A stretch of 64,000 nt of DNA, from contig NZ_BMJI01000002.1 of assembly GCF_014643255.1 (NCBI RefSeq), positions 172,548 through 236,547 of the forward strand, given 5' to 3'. Below are positions 1 to 8,820 of the stretch, piece by piece. Numbering within the stretch: the stretch's first letter is position 1; every line of letters starts with the position of its first letter. The notes under the pieces are model-generated. The model was not told the DNA's origin. It searched no databases and worked only from the letters and a program-made list of their open reading frames with translations. Position numbers and translations under genes: made by a program. Origin of the DNA: Tersicoccus solisilvae. Its GTDB lineage: Bacteria > Actinomycetota > Actinomycetes > Actinomycetales > Micrococcaceae.

Positions 1-1
1 G

Positions 2-661
2 CTCCGCAACGCCGGGGGGCTCGAGACCGATCCCGTGCGCGGACTGCTGACCCACCGGGGATACGCCCTCAGCCGCTGGTTCGTGCAGATGGAGCGCGAC
101 CTGCCCGCGCCGTCGGCCGCGAACGCGCCGCCGCAGCCGGCCGCCGGGTACCGGGTCCTGCCCTTCGCCCCGGAGCTCTCGGCCGGCACGCTGCGTGCGC
201 GCAACGCCGCGTTCGCCGACCACTGGGGCTCGACGTCGACGTCGGAGGCCGAGTGGGCGGACCTGACCGGTGCCCGCAGCTTCACGGCGGACTGCTCGTT
301 CCTCGCGGTGGCGCCCGCGGCCGGCCCGCGGCCCTCCGATCCGGACGGCCCGATCGAAGCCGGTGTGGTCGGCTCGTTCTGCCTGGCTCAGGACTGGCAG
401 GACGGTCCGGTCTACCTCGCACTGATCGGTACCGCGCCCGAAGCCCGGGGCCGGGGGCTGGCCCGCGCCTGCATCGCCGCGTCGCTCGACGCCGCCGCGC
501 GGCAGCGGCGTCCCGACGGGCGGCCCCGGTTCACCCGCGCCGTCCTGCACGTCGACGCGGACAGCCCCACCGGCGCCACCCGGCTCTACGAGGGCGTCGG
601 TTTCGCGGCGGTGAAGACCTTCGGGACCTTCACCCGGGAGGTGCCGGCGCTCGACGCCTGA
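2..661 (+). CDS. GNAT-family N-acetyltransferase, C-terminal part
   Basis: The frame is open to the left window edge, so this is the 3' part of a longer gene; the GTG at 35 is probably internal. The visible 219 residues hold one GNAT fold: a core strand followed by the acetyl-CoA pyrophosphate-binding segment ARGRGLARA, then RLYEGVGF, the usual C-terminal GNAT motif. The short segment before it (RWFVQMERDL) resembles the linker between the two GNAT halves of mycothiol-synthase-like double-domain proteins, so the missing N-terminus may hold a second GNAT domain. The substrate cannot be read from sequence. Confidence 0.8.
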   Translation, partial: LRNAGGLETDPVRGLLTHRGYALSRWFVQMERDLPAPSAANAPPQPAAGYRVLPFAPELSAGTLRARNAAFADHWGSTSTSEAEWADLTGARSFTADCSFLAVAPAAGPRPSDPDGPIEAGVVGSFCLAQDWQDGPVYLALIGTAPEARGRGLARACIAASLDAAARQRRPDGRPRFTRAVLHVDADSPTGATRLYEGVGFAAVKTFGTFTREVPALDA

Positions 662-710
662 CCGGCCTCCGGACAGGACGATCGTCGGGGGGTTGTGCCA
701 CGCTGAGCTC

Positions 711-1298
711 ATGGCACCCGTCGTCTACTACACCGCTGCGACGCTGGACGGCTTCCTCGCCGACGAGCACCACGACCTGGGCTGGCTGCTGCGGCTGACG
801 CCGGATCCGGAGCGGATGCCCCCCGCGTTCGACTTCGCCGCCTTCTTCGCCGGTGTCGGTGCCATGGTGATGGGGGCCAACACGTTCCGCTGGGTGCACC
901 GACACGAGGACCTCGCCGCCCACCCGGAACGCTGGACCGACACCTACGGCGCCGTGCCCACCTTCGTCTTCACGCACGGCGAGCTGCCCGACGTCGTTGG
1001 TGCCGACGTCCGGATCGCCCGCGAGTCCGTCGCGGCCGACCTGCCCGCCATCCGGGAGGCGGCCGGGGAACGCGACATCTGGTTGCTCGGCGGTGGTGAG
1101 CTGGTCGGCCAGTTCGACGACGCCGGCGCCCTCGACGAGCTGCGGGTGAGCATCGCCCCGGTCACCCTCGGTGCCGGCAAGCCCCTGCTGCCCCGGCGCC
1201 TGGAACGGCGGCTGAGCCTCACGGGAGTCCACACCGACGGCACGTTCGCCTACCTCGCGTACGACGTCCTCCCGGCCGCGTCCGCGCCCGTCCCGTGA
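711..1298 (+). CDS. dihydrofolate reductase family protein (RibD C-terminal fold)
   Basis: The 195-residue protein has the DHFR/RibD-C layout: an N-terminal YYTAATLDGFLA strand, a central GANTFRW segment, and GGGELVGQF plus a late PVTLGAGKPLLP segment typical of NADPH-binding bacterial RibD-C-like reductases. The ATG at 711 is preferred because a CACGCT hexamer sits 6 nt upstream, the leaderless spacing seen for other genes here; an in-frame TTG at 693 is the alternative. Such stand-alone proteins are common in actinobacteria and their substrate is usually unknown, so no folate or riboflavin role is claimed. Confidence 0.85.
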   Translation: MAPVVYYTAATLDGFLADEHHDLGWLLRLTPDPERMPPAFDFAAFFAGVGAMVMGANTFRWVHRHEDLAAHPERWTDTYGAVPTFVFTHGELPDVVGADVRIARESVAADLPAIREAAGERDIWLLGGGELVGQFDDAGALDELRVSIAPVTLGAGKPLLPRRLERRLSLTGVHTDGTFAYLAYDVLPAASAPVP

Positions 1299-1330
1299 CA
1301 GGCGCGCGGCCCCGCGCCTACGCTGGCGGC

Positions 1331-1603
1331 ATGTGCAGGAACATCCGGCAGCTCCACAACTTCGAACCGGCGGCGACCAGTGACGAGATCCGCGCCGCCG
1401 CCCTCCAGTACGTCCGCAAGGTCAGCGGCAGCACCAAGCCGTCGCAGGCCAACCAGGCGGCCTTCGACGAGGCGGTCGAGGAGATCGCCCACGTCACCGC
1501 CCACCTGCTGGCGCACCTGACCACCAGCGCGCCGCCGAAGAACCGCGAGATCGAGGCGGCGAAGGCCCGGGCCCGCAGCGCTCAGCGATACGGCGCGGCC
1601 TGA
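1331..1603 (+). CDS. DUF2277 family protein
   Basis: This 90-residue protein begins MCRNIRQLHNFEPAAT and has the DEIRAAALQYVRKVSG segment typical of DUF2277, a small conserved family of unknown function in actinobacteria and proteobacteria. The start is fixed by a TACGCT hexamer at 1319-1324, six bases before the ATG, which implies a leaderless mRNA. Its stop overlaps the next gene's ATG by one base (TGATG), so the oxidoreductase downstream is likely co-translated. Confidence 0.85.
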   Translation: MCRNIRQLHNFEPAATSDEIRAAALQYVRKVSGSTKPSQANQAAFDEAVEEIAHVTAHLLAHLTTSAPPKNREIEAAKARARSAQRYGAA

Positions 1604-2715
1604 TGGCGGACGCACCGCTGCGGTTCGCCGTCGTCGGCGGCGGCCAGATCTCCCAGCAGGCCTTCCTGCCCGCCCTCGGCCGCACCGGCAAGGCGGAGTT
1701 CACGGCCCTCGTCTCGGGTGACCCGGCCAAGCGGGAGCAGTTCGGTCGCGATCACGGCGTGGCGACCTGGGACTACGACCAGTACCCGGCGCTGCTCACC
1801 TCGGGCACCGTCGACGCGGTCTACATCGCCACCCCGGTGTTCCGGCATCGCGAGTTCGCCGTCCCGGCCCTGGAGGCCGGGATCCACGCGCTGGTGGAGA
1901 AGCCGTTCGAGGTCAGCGGCGAGAACGCGCAGGCCATGATCGACGCCGCGGACCGGGGCGGGGCGACCCTGATGGTCGCCTACCGGCTGCACCAGGAGCC
2001 CGGCACGGTCGCGCTGATGGAGGCGGTCCGGGACGGGGTGATCGGGGATCCGCGGTACTTCACCAGCGCGTTCTCCCAGGACATCGACGAGGCCAACCAT
2101 CGTGGCCAGAACGGCTTCTGGGGCGGTCCGGTCGCCGACATGGGCGCCTACCCGCTCAACCAGGTGCGCACGCTGTTCGGCGCCGAACCGCTCCGGGTGA
2201 GCGCGCACGGGGTGCGGACCCCCGGCCGGTCCTTCGATTTCGAGGACACGGTCGCGGTCACGCTGACCTTCCCGGGTGAGCGGGTTGCCCAGTTCACCGT
2301 CTCGTACGCCACCACGCCGGCCCAGGGCTTCACGCTGGCCGGCACCGCCGGGTCCATCACCTCCGACGCGTGCTACGACTGGGGCGACGACGTCGCCATC
2401 TCGTGGACGGTCACCGACGCCGACGGCGATGTCCAGGACCACCGGCACGACCCGGTCGACCAGTTCGCCGGGCAGATCGACTACTTCGTCGACTGCGTCC
2501 GCTCCGGTGCCGAACCCGAGCCGTCGGGAGAGGAAGGGCTCCTCGACGTGCTCGCCCTCGAGGCGATCGAGGAGTCCCTCCGGACCGGACAGTCGGTCGA
2601 TCTGCCGCCGCGCGATCGCGCCCGCCGGCTGTCGCGGTCGCAGGTGCGCACGATCGCCCCGCCGCGCAAACCGGAGGACGAGGACCTGACCGCGGTCGTC
2701 ACGCAGAATCGCTGA
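1603..2715 (+). CDS. Gfo/Idh/MocA family NAD(P)-dependent oxidoreductase
   Basis: The 370-residue protein has an N-terminal Rossmann fold with VVGGGQISQQAF, then AVYIATPVFRH and the diagnostic EKPFEV motif near residue 95, whose lysine is catalytic in the family. The remainder is the alpha/beta substrate domain with the AHGVRTPGRSFDFEDTVAVTL strand region. The family oxidises or reduces sugars and polyols with NAD(P); the substrate here is unknown. It overlaps the preceding DUF2277 stop by one base and is followed after 3 bp by a TfoX-like gene, so the three probably form one transcript. Confidence 0.88.
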   Translation: MADAPLRFAVVGGGQISQQAFLPALGRTGKAEFTALVSGDPAKREQFGRDHGVATWDYDQYPALLTSGTVDAVYIATPVFRHREFAVPALEAGIHALVEKPFEVSGENAQAMIDAADRGGATLMVAYRLHQEPGTVALMEAVRDGVIGDPRYFTSAFSQDIDEANHRGQNGFWGGPVADMGAYPLNQVRTLFGAEPLRVSAHGVRTPGRSFDFEDTVAVTLTFPGERVAQFTVSYATTPAQGFTLAGTAGSITSDACYDWGDDVAISWTVTDADGDVQDHRHDPVDQFAGQIDYFVDCVRSGAEPEPSGEEGLLDVLALEAIEESLRTGQSVDLPPRDRARRLSRSQVRTIAPPRKPEDEDLTAVVTQNR

Positions 2716-2718
2716 CCC

Positions 2719-3111
2719 GTGACGGGCGCGGGGGAGCGTGGGCTCGATCGGCTGGAGCGGATCGCCGCGGAGTTCGCCGGCACCCCGGGGGTGTCGCGCG
2801 AGAGGATGTTCCACGCCCCCGCGCTGCGCATACGCGGGAAGGTGTTCGCCTTCGTCGCACCGGACGGCCGGCTGATCGTCAAGCTCCCGCCCGATCGGTT
2901 GCGGGTCCTGCTCGACGACGGCACCGGCGACCGCGTGGAGCTGGGGGGCCGGGTCATGCGCGAGTGGGTCGCGCTGCCGGTCGCCGCGGGCCCGGGCGAG
3001 GCGGACGCGGAGTCGGCCGGCGGGGACCAGGAGGAGCGCTGGCGAGCGGCGATCCACGACTCCTTCACCTACGTGCGGAGCCTGATCGAGGGCGCAGTCC
3101 GGGACCGCTAG
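2719..3111 (+). CDS. TfoX N-terminal/MmcQ-YjbR-like protein
   Basis: The 130-residue protein carries the compact fold of the TfoX-N/YjbR group: RMFHAPALRIRGKVFAFVAPDGRLIVKLPPDRL matches the glycine-rich strand region of these proteins, followed by a short C-terminal helix (SFTYVRSLIEG). The GTG at 2719 lies 3 bp after the oxidoreductase stop, so it reads as the last gene of that operon. A glycine- and acid-rich insert around residues 93-106 looks disordered. Function of stand-alone members is unknown. Confidence 0.75.
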   Translation: MTGAGERGLDRLERIAAEFAGTPGVSRERMFHAPALRIRGKVFAFVAPDGRLIVKLPPDRLRVLLDDGTGDRVELGGRVMREWVALPVAAGPGEADAESAGGDQEERWRAAIHDSFTYVRSLIEGAVRDR

Positions 3112-3121
3112 GCTCGGGCCG

Positions 3122-3715
3122 GTGAGCACCAGTGACGACCCGGCCGGCCACCGCAGGCCGGCATCGGCGATGGGCACCCGGCGCGGGCTCAGCCGCGACG
3201 CGATCCGGTCCGCGGCCGAGCGGCTCTTCACCGAGCGGGGATACGCCGGCACCTCGGTGCGGGACATCGCCGCCGCCGCGGCCGTCGACCCCGCCCTCGT
3301 CATCCGGCACTTCTCCGGCAAGGAGCCGCTGTTCCTCGCCACGATGCACCTGGACGTCGGGCTCGAGGCCGTGCTGGACGGAGCGATCGACTCGCTCGGT
3401 CCGCGCCTGATCGCCTACCTGCTCGACGCCGACGAACGCACCCGGGGCGTCTTCCTGGCGCTGCTGCGCGCGAGTGACACCGATGACGTCGGGGTGCGGC
3501 TGCGCGAGGTCCACGACGCGGGGTTCGTCGAGCCGCTGCGCCGCCGGCTGACCGGGCCGGACCGCGAGCTGCGAGCGAGCCTGGCCGGGGCGCTGGTCGG
3601 CGGGCTGCTGTACGGGCTGTGGGTGGTCGGTGACGAACGGCTGCTCGCCACCGACCACGCCGACCTCGCCCGGCACTACGGGCGGGTCCTCCAGGACCTC
3701 ATCACCCCGGCGTGA
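3122..3715 (+). CDS. TetR/AcrR family transcriptional regulator
   Basis: Residues about 25-70 form a TetR helix-turn-helix: AIRSAAERLFTERGYAGTSVRDIAAAAAVDPALVIRHF is split by the canonical turn. The C-terminal part (about 75-197) is a ligand-binding domain resembling TetR_C_17/28-like domains, with RLTGPDRELRASLAGALVGGLLYGLWVVGDE. A TAGGCT hexamer at 3109-3114, seven bases before GTG 3122, indicates a leaderless transcript. It is convergent with the SDR at 3744-4784 and separated from it by a hairpin. Its target is not evident; the 17-nt palindrome at 4870 is one candidate operator. Confidence 0.88.
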   Translation: MSTSDDPAGHRRPASAMGTRRGLSRDAIRSAAERLFTERGYAGTSVRDIAAAAAVDPALVIRHFSGKEPLFLATMHLDVGLEAVLDGAIDSLGPRLIAYLLDADERTRGVFLALLRASDTDDVGVRLREVHDAGFVEPLRRRLTGPDRELRASLAGALVGGLLYGLWVVGDERLLATDHADLARHYGRVLQDLITPA

Positions 3716-3724
3716 GCGCTCGGT

Positions 3725-3743
3725 GCCCGGGATCCGCCCGGGC
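3725..3743. terminator. hairpin between convergent TetR and SDR genes
   Basis: GCCCGGG at 3725-3731 pairs with CCCGGGC at 3737-3743 around a 5-nt loop. It lies exactly between the two convergent stop codons. There is no U-tract, as is common for terminators in very GC-rich actinobacteria. Confidence 0.5.
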
Positions 3744-4784
3744 CTACTGGGCCGACCAGGCGCCGTCGGAGGGCAGGATCGCGCCGGAGACGTTCGTGCC
3801 GTCGTCGCTGAGCAGGAACGTGATGGAGGCGGCCAGCTGCTCGGGTTCGGCGACGGGCGGGAGGGTCGTCATGGCCGCGCCGATCCGCTGCTGGCCGAGC
3901 TCCGACCCGAAGGTCGCCTGGATGTTGGTCGCCACCGGTCCCGGTGCCACCGCGTTCACCCGGATCCCGCTGGCGCCGTACAGGTAGGCCGAGCTCTTCG
4001 TGATGCCGACGACGGCGTGCTTCGACGCCGTGTAGGCGAGCCCGGCCGCCGACCCGCGCAGCCCGGCCTCCGAGGCGACGTTGACGACGGACCCGCGCCC
4101 GGCGGCGAGCATGACGGGCAGCACGGCTCGACTCAGTCGGAACAGGCCGTCCACGTTGACGGCGAACACCCGCTCCCAGACGGCGTCGGTGACCTCGTGC
4201 AGCGGCGTCATGTCGTCCATGATCCCGGCGACGTTCGCGAGTCCGTCGATACGATCGCCCGCGGCCGCGACGATGCGCTCGACGTCCTCGGCCTTCGTGA
4301 TGTCCCCGGCGACGGTGACGACGTCGGCGTCCGGGGCGGCGGCGGACATGTCGGCCGCGAAGGCCTCGAGCCGGTCCGCGGCGACGTCGACGGCGATGAC
4401 CCGGCCGCCCTCGCGGGCCACGCGGGACGCCGTCGCCCGCCCGATGCCGGACCCCGCGCCGGTGACGATGACGGTCTGGCCGGTGAAGCGGCCCGGCGTG
4501 ATCCTCTCGGTGAACGCCGCCCCGGCCGGTGTCGTCTCCTCGGGTACCGCCGGCAGCACACCGCCGTTGGCGCGGCGCACCAGGTCGTCCACGGCGGACT
4601 GGGGGAGCCGGCCCTGGCTGAGAGCGACCAGACGCTCGAGCGTGAAGCCGCGTGCGGGCGCGAGATCCTGCTCGGTCTGACCGCCGGCCGCGAGCAGGTC
4701 GCGCAGCAAGGGCCCACCGGTGGGGTCGTCGAGCCACTGGGCGATGGTCGAGCGTCCGGTCAGCGGGGCGTCGGGTGCGGGCAT
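3744..4784 (-). CDS. SDR family oxidoreductase with N-terminal extension
   Basis: The 346-residue protein has a classical short-chain dehydrogenase core from about residue 95: VTGAGSGIGRAT binds the dinucleotide, ANVAG replaces the usual NNAG, and YTASKHA holds the catalytic Tyr and Lys. The first roughly 90 residues are an unusual extension for a classical SDR; its LVRRANGGVLPAVPEE end suggests a small helical domain. ATG 4784 was chosen for the AGGAAGAGGAAC ribosome-binding site just upstream. It is divergent from the PIG-L deacetylase, with a strict palindrome in the shared region. Substrate unknown. Confidence 0.85.
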   Translation of the reverse strand: MPAPDAPLTGRSTIAQWLDDPTGGPLLRDLLAAGGQTEQDLAPARGFTLERLVALSQGRLPQSAVDDLVRRANGGVLPAVPEETTPAGAAFTERITPGRFTGQTVIVTGAGSGIGRATASRVAREGGRVIAVDVAADRLEAFAADMSAAAPDADVVTVAGDITKAEDVERIVAAAGDRIDGLANVAGIMDDMTPLHEVTDAVWERVFAVNVDGLFRLSRAVLPVMLAAGRGSVVNVASEAGLRGSAAGLAYTASKHAVVGITKSSAYLYGASGIRVNAVAPGPVATNIQATFGSELGQQRIGAAMTTLPPVAEPEQLAASITFLLSDDGTNVSGAILPSDGAWSAQ

Positions 4785-4869
4785 GTCGTTCCTCTTCCTG
4801 GTCGTGGTTCTTCGTGGTGTCCATCCGTGCGGACGCCGGTGGCACGAGTCTGCGAGCCCCACGTGACCA

Positions 4870-4886
4870 TGTCAACTAAGTTGACA
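4870..4886. promoter_or_regulatory. 17-nt palindrome in divergent promoter region
   Basis: TGTCAACT-A-AGTTGACA is a perfect inverted repeat with 8-bp arms and one central base. Its right half contains a TTGACA hexamer. It lies between the divergent SDR and PIG-L genes. This looks like the operator of a dimeric TetR- or MarR-type repressor; which protein binds it is unknown. Confidence 0.6.
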
Positions 4887-4949
4887 CCTCTTTCTCCCGC
4901 CGGCCGGGACTAGCGTGGTGCTCACCGTTGGTTCGAGGATGGAGGCGCT

Positions 4950-5711
4950 GTGCCGGAGTCACTGAAAGCCCTGCCCGACGCCGGGTGGTCGCGCGTGCTG
5001 TGTGTGGCCGCGCATCCCGACGACCTGGAATACGGCACCTCCGCCGCCGTCGCCACCTGGACCCGGCGCGGCGTCGAGGTCACCTACCTCCTGCTGACCG
5101 CGGGCGAGGCCGGCATGGCCGAGCCGCCGGATGTGGTCGCCCCGCTGCGCGCCCGGGAGCAGCGCCGGGCGTGCGACACCGTCGGTGTCAGCGACCTGCG
5201 CATCCTCGGCCACGCGGACGGCATGCTGGAGGGCGGTCTGGCCCTGCGTCGCGACATTGCCCGCGTGGTGCGACAGGTGCGGCCCGACGCCGTCGTCGGC
5301 GGAGTCTTCGACGTCGAGGCGTGGGGCATGCTCAACCAGGCCGATCACCGCGCCGCGGGGCTCGCGACGATCGACGCCGTGCGCGACGCGGACAACCCGT
5401 GGGTCTTCCGAGAACTCGCCGAGCAGGAGGGTCTGGAGCCGTGGCATGCGAAAGCCCTGCTCGTCGCCGGGCACGAGACGCCCACCCATGGCCTGGCCGT
5501 CGACGAGGACGCCGTGCAGGCCGGCGTTGCGTCGCTGCGCAGCCACGAGGCGTACCTGAAGCACGTCACGGGGCACCCCGACCCGGGCGAGTTCATCCCG
5601 GCGATGCTCCGGCAGGGGGGCCAGGCGCTCGGGGGCGAGTACGCCGTCGTGTTCCGGGTCTTCGACCTCGGCGGACTGGGCGGTGGGGAGGAGGAGCCCC
5701 CGGCGCCGTGA
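4950..5711 (+). CDS. PIG-L family deacetylase
   Basis: The 253-residue protein belongs to the LmbE/PIG-L zinc-dependent N-deacetylases that include MshB and Mca. It has the metal motif AHPDDLEYG near residue 23 and a later HADGMLEGG plus NQADHRAAG, which supplies the third zinc ligand. GTG 4950 is preceded by GGATGGAGGCGCT, a good ribosome-binding site. It is shorter than MshB and Mca (both near 290-300 residues), so a detoxification or sugar-deacetylation role is more likely than a primary mycothiol enzyme. The palindrome at 4870 probably regulates it. Confidence 0.85.
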   Translation: MPESLKALPDAGWSRVLCVAAHPDDLEYGTSAAVATWTRRGVEVTYLLLTAGEAGMAEPPDVVAPLRAREQRRACDTVGVSDLRILGHADGMLEGGLALRRDIARVVRQVRPDAVVGGVFDVEAWGMLNQADHRAAGLATIDAVRDADNPWVFRELAEQEGLEPWHAKALLVAGHETPTHGLAVDEDAVQAGVASLRSHEAYLKHVTGHPDPGEFIPAMLRQGGQALGGEYAVVFRVFDLGGLGGGEEEPPAP

Positions 5712-5901
5712 CTGCCGCATGACGGGGCCATATCCCGGTCGTCGCGGCGCGTCGCGGGATCGAGGTGCACGCTCGGTGACTGACGAGGGTCAGGCCGGCC
5801 CCGAGTGTCGCCGAGAACGCTCTGGCGAGGTCCTCATCCTCAGGCATGAAATCGTTGCGTGATTCCGGGACAGTAGGCTCCCCGGCACCTACGGTGACGG
5901 C

Positions 5902-7230
5902 ATGGTGATCTCACTCGACCGTCTCCCGCAGCGCCGCAGTGACTGGTGGATCCGCGTATCCGTCGTCGGTGTCGTCTGTTCGATCATTCTCGCTGTGTTC
6001 CCGTCCACCTGGGGCGACGCCACCGTGCTGCTGGGATGGGCTGTCGGTGGCGCCACGGTGATATCCGCCGCCGTCATCAGCTTCCGGCATCCGGTCGCCG
6101 CGGTCTCTGCGGTCACCGTTCTGGTCGCCCTTCAGGTGCTGCTGATCCTTCCACCGATCGCTGGAGGCCTCTACGGTGACGCTCTCTTCGCCGCCATCCT
6201 GCTCGTACTTCTGCTGTCCGTCGGAGCCTCGACGGCCCGCAGCCACGGTCCCACGCTGATCTGCGCGCTTGCCGTGCTCCTGGCGGTGCTGTCGGCGGGT
6301 ATCCATGTGGCGTCCTGGTCCGGCCGCCTGGATCTGGTCAGCTCAGTGGTCCTCGGGATGAGCAGGGAGCCCATCGACCTGCGCGACACGGTGCTGGCCC
6401 AGGGTGACTGGGTCAGGGATCAGATCGTCCAGGCGTCCATCGGCCGGCTCTTCCTCGTCGCGGTGGTGATCGGCGTCGGACTCCTCGTCCGTGCGGCGGT
6501 CAGGGCAGGCGTCACCCGGCGACAGCTGGCCGCGGCGCATGCGGAGATCCACGAACGTGACGCCCGCAGCGCGCTGGTCGACCAGCGGCGTCGGATCGCG
6601 GCCGACGTCCATGACGTGCTGGCGCATTCGCTCACCGTGATCGTCGCGCAAGGCGAGGGCGCGCTCGTGAGTGAGGAACCGGTACGCAGCGAGTCGCTGG
6701 GCCGGTTGGTCGAGGTGGCTCGCTCGTCGCTGCGGGACGTGCGCGGCATGATCGAACGCCTCGACGACGCGTGCACCGACGTCCCGGCGCCGGGCCTGGA
6801 CGATCTGCCGCGGCTGCTGCAGACCTTCTCCGACGCGGGCCTGCGCGTGACCGCCGACGAGCACGGCACTGCCCGTGGCCTTGGCGATGCGTCACAGCTG
6901 GCGGTGTACCGCATCGTCCAGGAGTCGCTCACCAATGTGCTCAAGCACGGCGGTCGCGGGTCGGCTGCCCTGGTCACCCTCGACTGGCGGGGGAGCGCGC
7001 CCGATCTGCTCCTCACGGTCACATCGATCTCACGGCGCGAGGCGGCCGTGACGACGAACCCGGGAGAAGCGGGTCACCCCGCGGACGGCGTCGCCGGCGT
7101 GGGCCTGTCCAGCATGCAGACCCGGGCGGAGATGACCGGTGGCTGGCTGACCGCCGGCCCGGCCGATGGCGGCTGGAGCGTGACCGCCCAGATCCCCACG
7201 CAGGAGTTGGCCCTCGAGGTGCTCCGATGA
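5902..7230 (+). CDS. NarL-type sensor histidine kinase
   Basis: The 442-residue protein has several hydrophobic segments over residues about 15-145 and another near 185-205, so the sensor is membrane-embedded with little extracytoplasmic sequence. A HisKA_3 dimerisation domain follows, with phospho-acceptor His237 in RRIAADVHDVLAH, then an HATPase domain with the N-box VQESLTNVLKH and G-box GVGLSSMQTRAEM. A TACGGT hexamer at 5890-5895, six bases before ATG 5902, indicates a leaderless transcript. Its stop overlaps the response-regulator start (ATGA), so the pair is one unit. Confidence 0.92.
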   Translation: MVISLDRLPQRRSDWWIRVSVVGVVCSIILAVFPSTWGDATVLLGWAVGGATVISAAVISFRHPVAAVSAVTVLVALQVLLILPPIAGGLYGDALFAAILLVLLLSVGASTARSHGPTLICALAVLLAVLSAGIHVASWSGRLDLVSSVVLGMSREPIDLRDTVLAQGDWVRDQIVQASIGRLFLVAVVIGVGLLVRAAVRAGVTRRQLAAAHAEIHERDARSALVDQRRRIAADVHDVLAHSLTVIVAQGEGALVSEEPVRSESLGRLVEVARSSLRDVRGMIERLDDACTDVPAPGLDDLPRLLQTFSDAGLRVTADEHGTARGLGDASQLAVYRIVQESLTNVLKHGGRGSAALVTLDWRGSAPDLLLTVTSISRREAAVTTNPGEAGHPADGVAGVGLSSMQTRAEMTGGWLTAGPADGGWSVTAQIPTQELALEVLR

Positions 7231-7916
7231 GCACGATGGTGGGATCTTCTGCGGGCCGACGGCGCGTCCTCGTCGTCGACGACCAGCCGTTGTTCGCCTC
7301 GGGCATCGCCCTGGTGATCGACGCCGCGGAAGGCCTGGAGGTGGTCGCCGAGGTCGGGTCCGGCCAGGACGCGCTGGACGTCATCGTTACCGGCGTCGCC
7401 GATGTCGTCCTGCTCGATCTGCGGATGCCGGGCATGAGCGGTCTCGCGGTACTGCGTCGGCTGCGCGATGCCGGGGACTCGACCCCCGTCGTCGTCCTCA
7501 CGACCCTGCGGCACGAACGGGCGGTCTACGAGGCGCTGCGGTCGGGCGCGGCGGCGTTTCTCACCAAGGATGCCGCTCCCGTCCTTCTCCTCGAGACGAT
7601 CCGCCGGGTGCTCGACGGCGATCGCGCCGTCGGGGCGCCCGAGCTGAGGGACGTCCTCGTGCGGCACGGTGACGCGTCCCCGCCCGCGCGGTCCGAGGCC
7701 CTGCTCCCCGAACTGACCGAGCGCGAACGCGTCGTCTACGTGCTGTGCGCCCGCGGTCTGACCAACGCCGAGATCGCCGCCGGTGAGCACGTGTCGGTGG
7801 CGACGGTGAAGTCCCAGGTCGCCGCGGTGCTGCGCAAGCTCGGGCTCGCGAGTCGCGTCCAGCTCGCCATTCACGCCTACGAGAACGGCGTCGTGCGACC
7901 CACGCTCGCGCCGTGA
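7227..7916 (+). CDS. NarL/FixJ-type response regulator
   Basis: The 229-residue protein has a receiver domain (about 12-130) with the acidic pair VVDDQ, phospho-acceptor Asp64 in LLDLRMPGMSG and the conserved Lys in FLTKDAAP. It ends in a LuxR-type helix-turn-helix (about 160-225) with LTERERVVYVLCARGLTNAEIAA. The ATG overlaps the kinase stop by 4 nt. The kinase-regulator pair is a complete two-component system; the signal and regulon cannot be inferred. Confidence 0.92.
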   Translation: MSTMVGSSAGRRRVLVVDDQPLFASGIALVIDAAEGLEVVAEVGSGQDALDVIVTGVADVVLLDLRMPGMSGLAVLRRLRDAGDSTPVVVLTTLRHERAVYEALRSGAAAFLTKDAAPVLLLETIRRVLDGDRAVGAPELRDVLVRHGDASPPARSEALLPELTERERVVYVLCARGLTNAEIAAGEHVSVATVKSQVAAVLRKLGLASRVQLAIHAYENGVVRPTLAP

Positions 7917-7931
7917 TCGTAGGGTGAGCGG

Positions 7932-8729
7932 ATGGACGTCACCGAGACCCAGCCCCGCGCCGACCAGCCACTGACCGCCCTCGTGACCGGTGCCTCCGGC
8001 GGGATCGGCCGGGCTACCTGCCAGGCGCTGGCGGCGCGCAGGTATCGGGTCGCGGTGCACTGGGCCGTCAACGGCGACGGGGCCCGTGAGACGCTCGCCT
8101 CCCTGCCGGGCGAGGGTCACCTGCTGGTCCGCGGCGACCTGACGGAACCGGGTGCTCCGGAGCGGGTGGTGAGTGACGCCGGCGACGGACTCGGCGCCCT
8201 CGGCGTGCTGGTCAACAATGCCGCGATCGCCACCGGACCCGAGAACCGCCACCATCCGGCCGAATGCTCCTTCGCGGACTGGTCGGCGGCCTTCCGCGGC
8301 ATGATCGACGTCAACCTCAGGGCCGCCGCCGATGTCAGCTACTGGTTCGCCCGGCAGGCGATCGAGGCCGGGCACGCGGCGAGCATCGTCAACGTCGGCT
8401 CCCGCGGCGCCTTCCGGGGCGAACCCGAGCACCCCGCGTACGCGGCCACGAAGGCGGCGCTGCACGCTCTCGGCCAGTCCCTCGCCGTCGCCCTGGCGCC
8501 GCACGGCATCGTCGTCACGTCGGTGGCGCCGGGGTTCACGGCCACCGAGCGCACCGCGGACCGGCTGGCGGGTGCCGGCCGGGAGCGCATCACTGCCCAG
8601 AGCCCATTCGGTCGGGTCGCCAGCGCCGAGGAGGTGGCCCACGCCATCGCGCACCTGGCCGACCCGGCGTCGTCATGGGCGTCGGGCGCGATCCTGGATC
8701 TGAACGGGGCCTCGTACCTGCGGAGCTGA
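7932..8729 (+). CDS. SDR family oxidoreductase
   Basis: The 265-residue protein is a classical SDR: TGASGGIGRAT near residue 19, LVNNAAIA, VNVGSRGAF supplying Ser, and YAATKAALHA with the catalytic Tyr-x-x-x-Lys. FabG-like features include PGFTATERT and the C-terminal GAILDLNG. A TAGGGT hexamer at 7920-7925, six bases before ATG 7932, gives a leaderless start right after the response regulator, so it has its own promoter. No specific substrate can be assigned. Confidence 0.87.
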   Translation: MDVTETQPRADQPLTALVTGASGGIGRATCQALAARRYRVAVHWAVNGDGARETLASLPGEGHLLVRGDLTEPGAPERVVSDAGDGLGALGVLVNNAAIATGPENRHHPAECSFADWSAAFRGMIDVNLRAAADVSYWFARQAIEAGHAASIVNVGSRGAFRGEPEHPAYAATKAALHALGQSLAVALAPHGIVVTSVAPGFTATERTADRLAGAGRERITAQSPFGRVASAEEVAHAIAHLADPASSWASGAILDLNGASYLRS

Positions 8730-8820
8730 CGGGCGAGGCGCTGCGCCGGGAGACCTGTGCTGCTATCTCCTGACCGTCGCCGGGCCGTCCACCACGCGCG
8801 AGCGATGAAAGGAAGCAACC

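Noticed and set aside
1582..3342. Long open frame of about 586 codons on the minus strand opposite the oxidoreductase, TfoX and TetR genes
   Set aside because: It is an artefact of high GC: composition is Arg/Gly/Pro/Ala-rich, no motif or ribosome-binding site is seen, and the plus-strand genes in the same place are clear.
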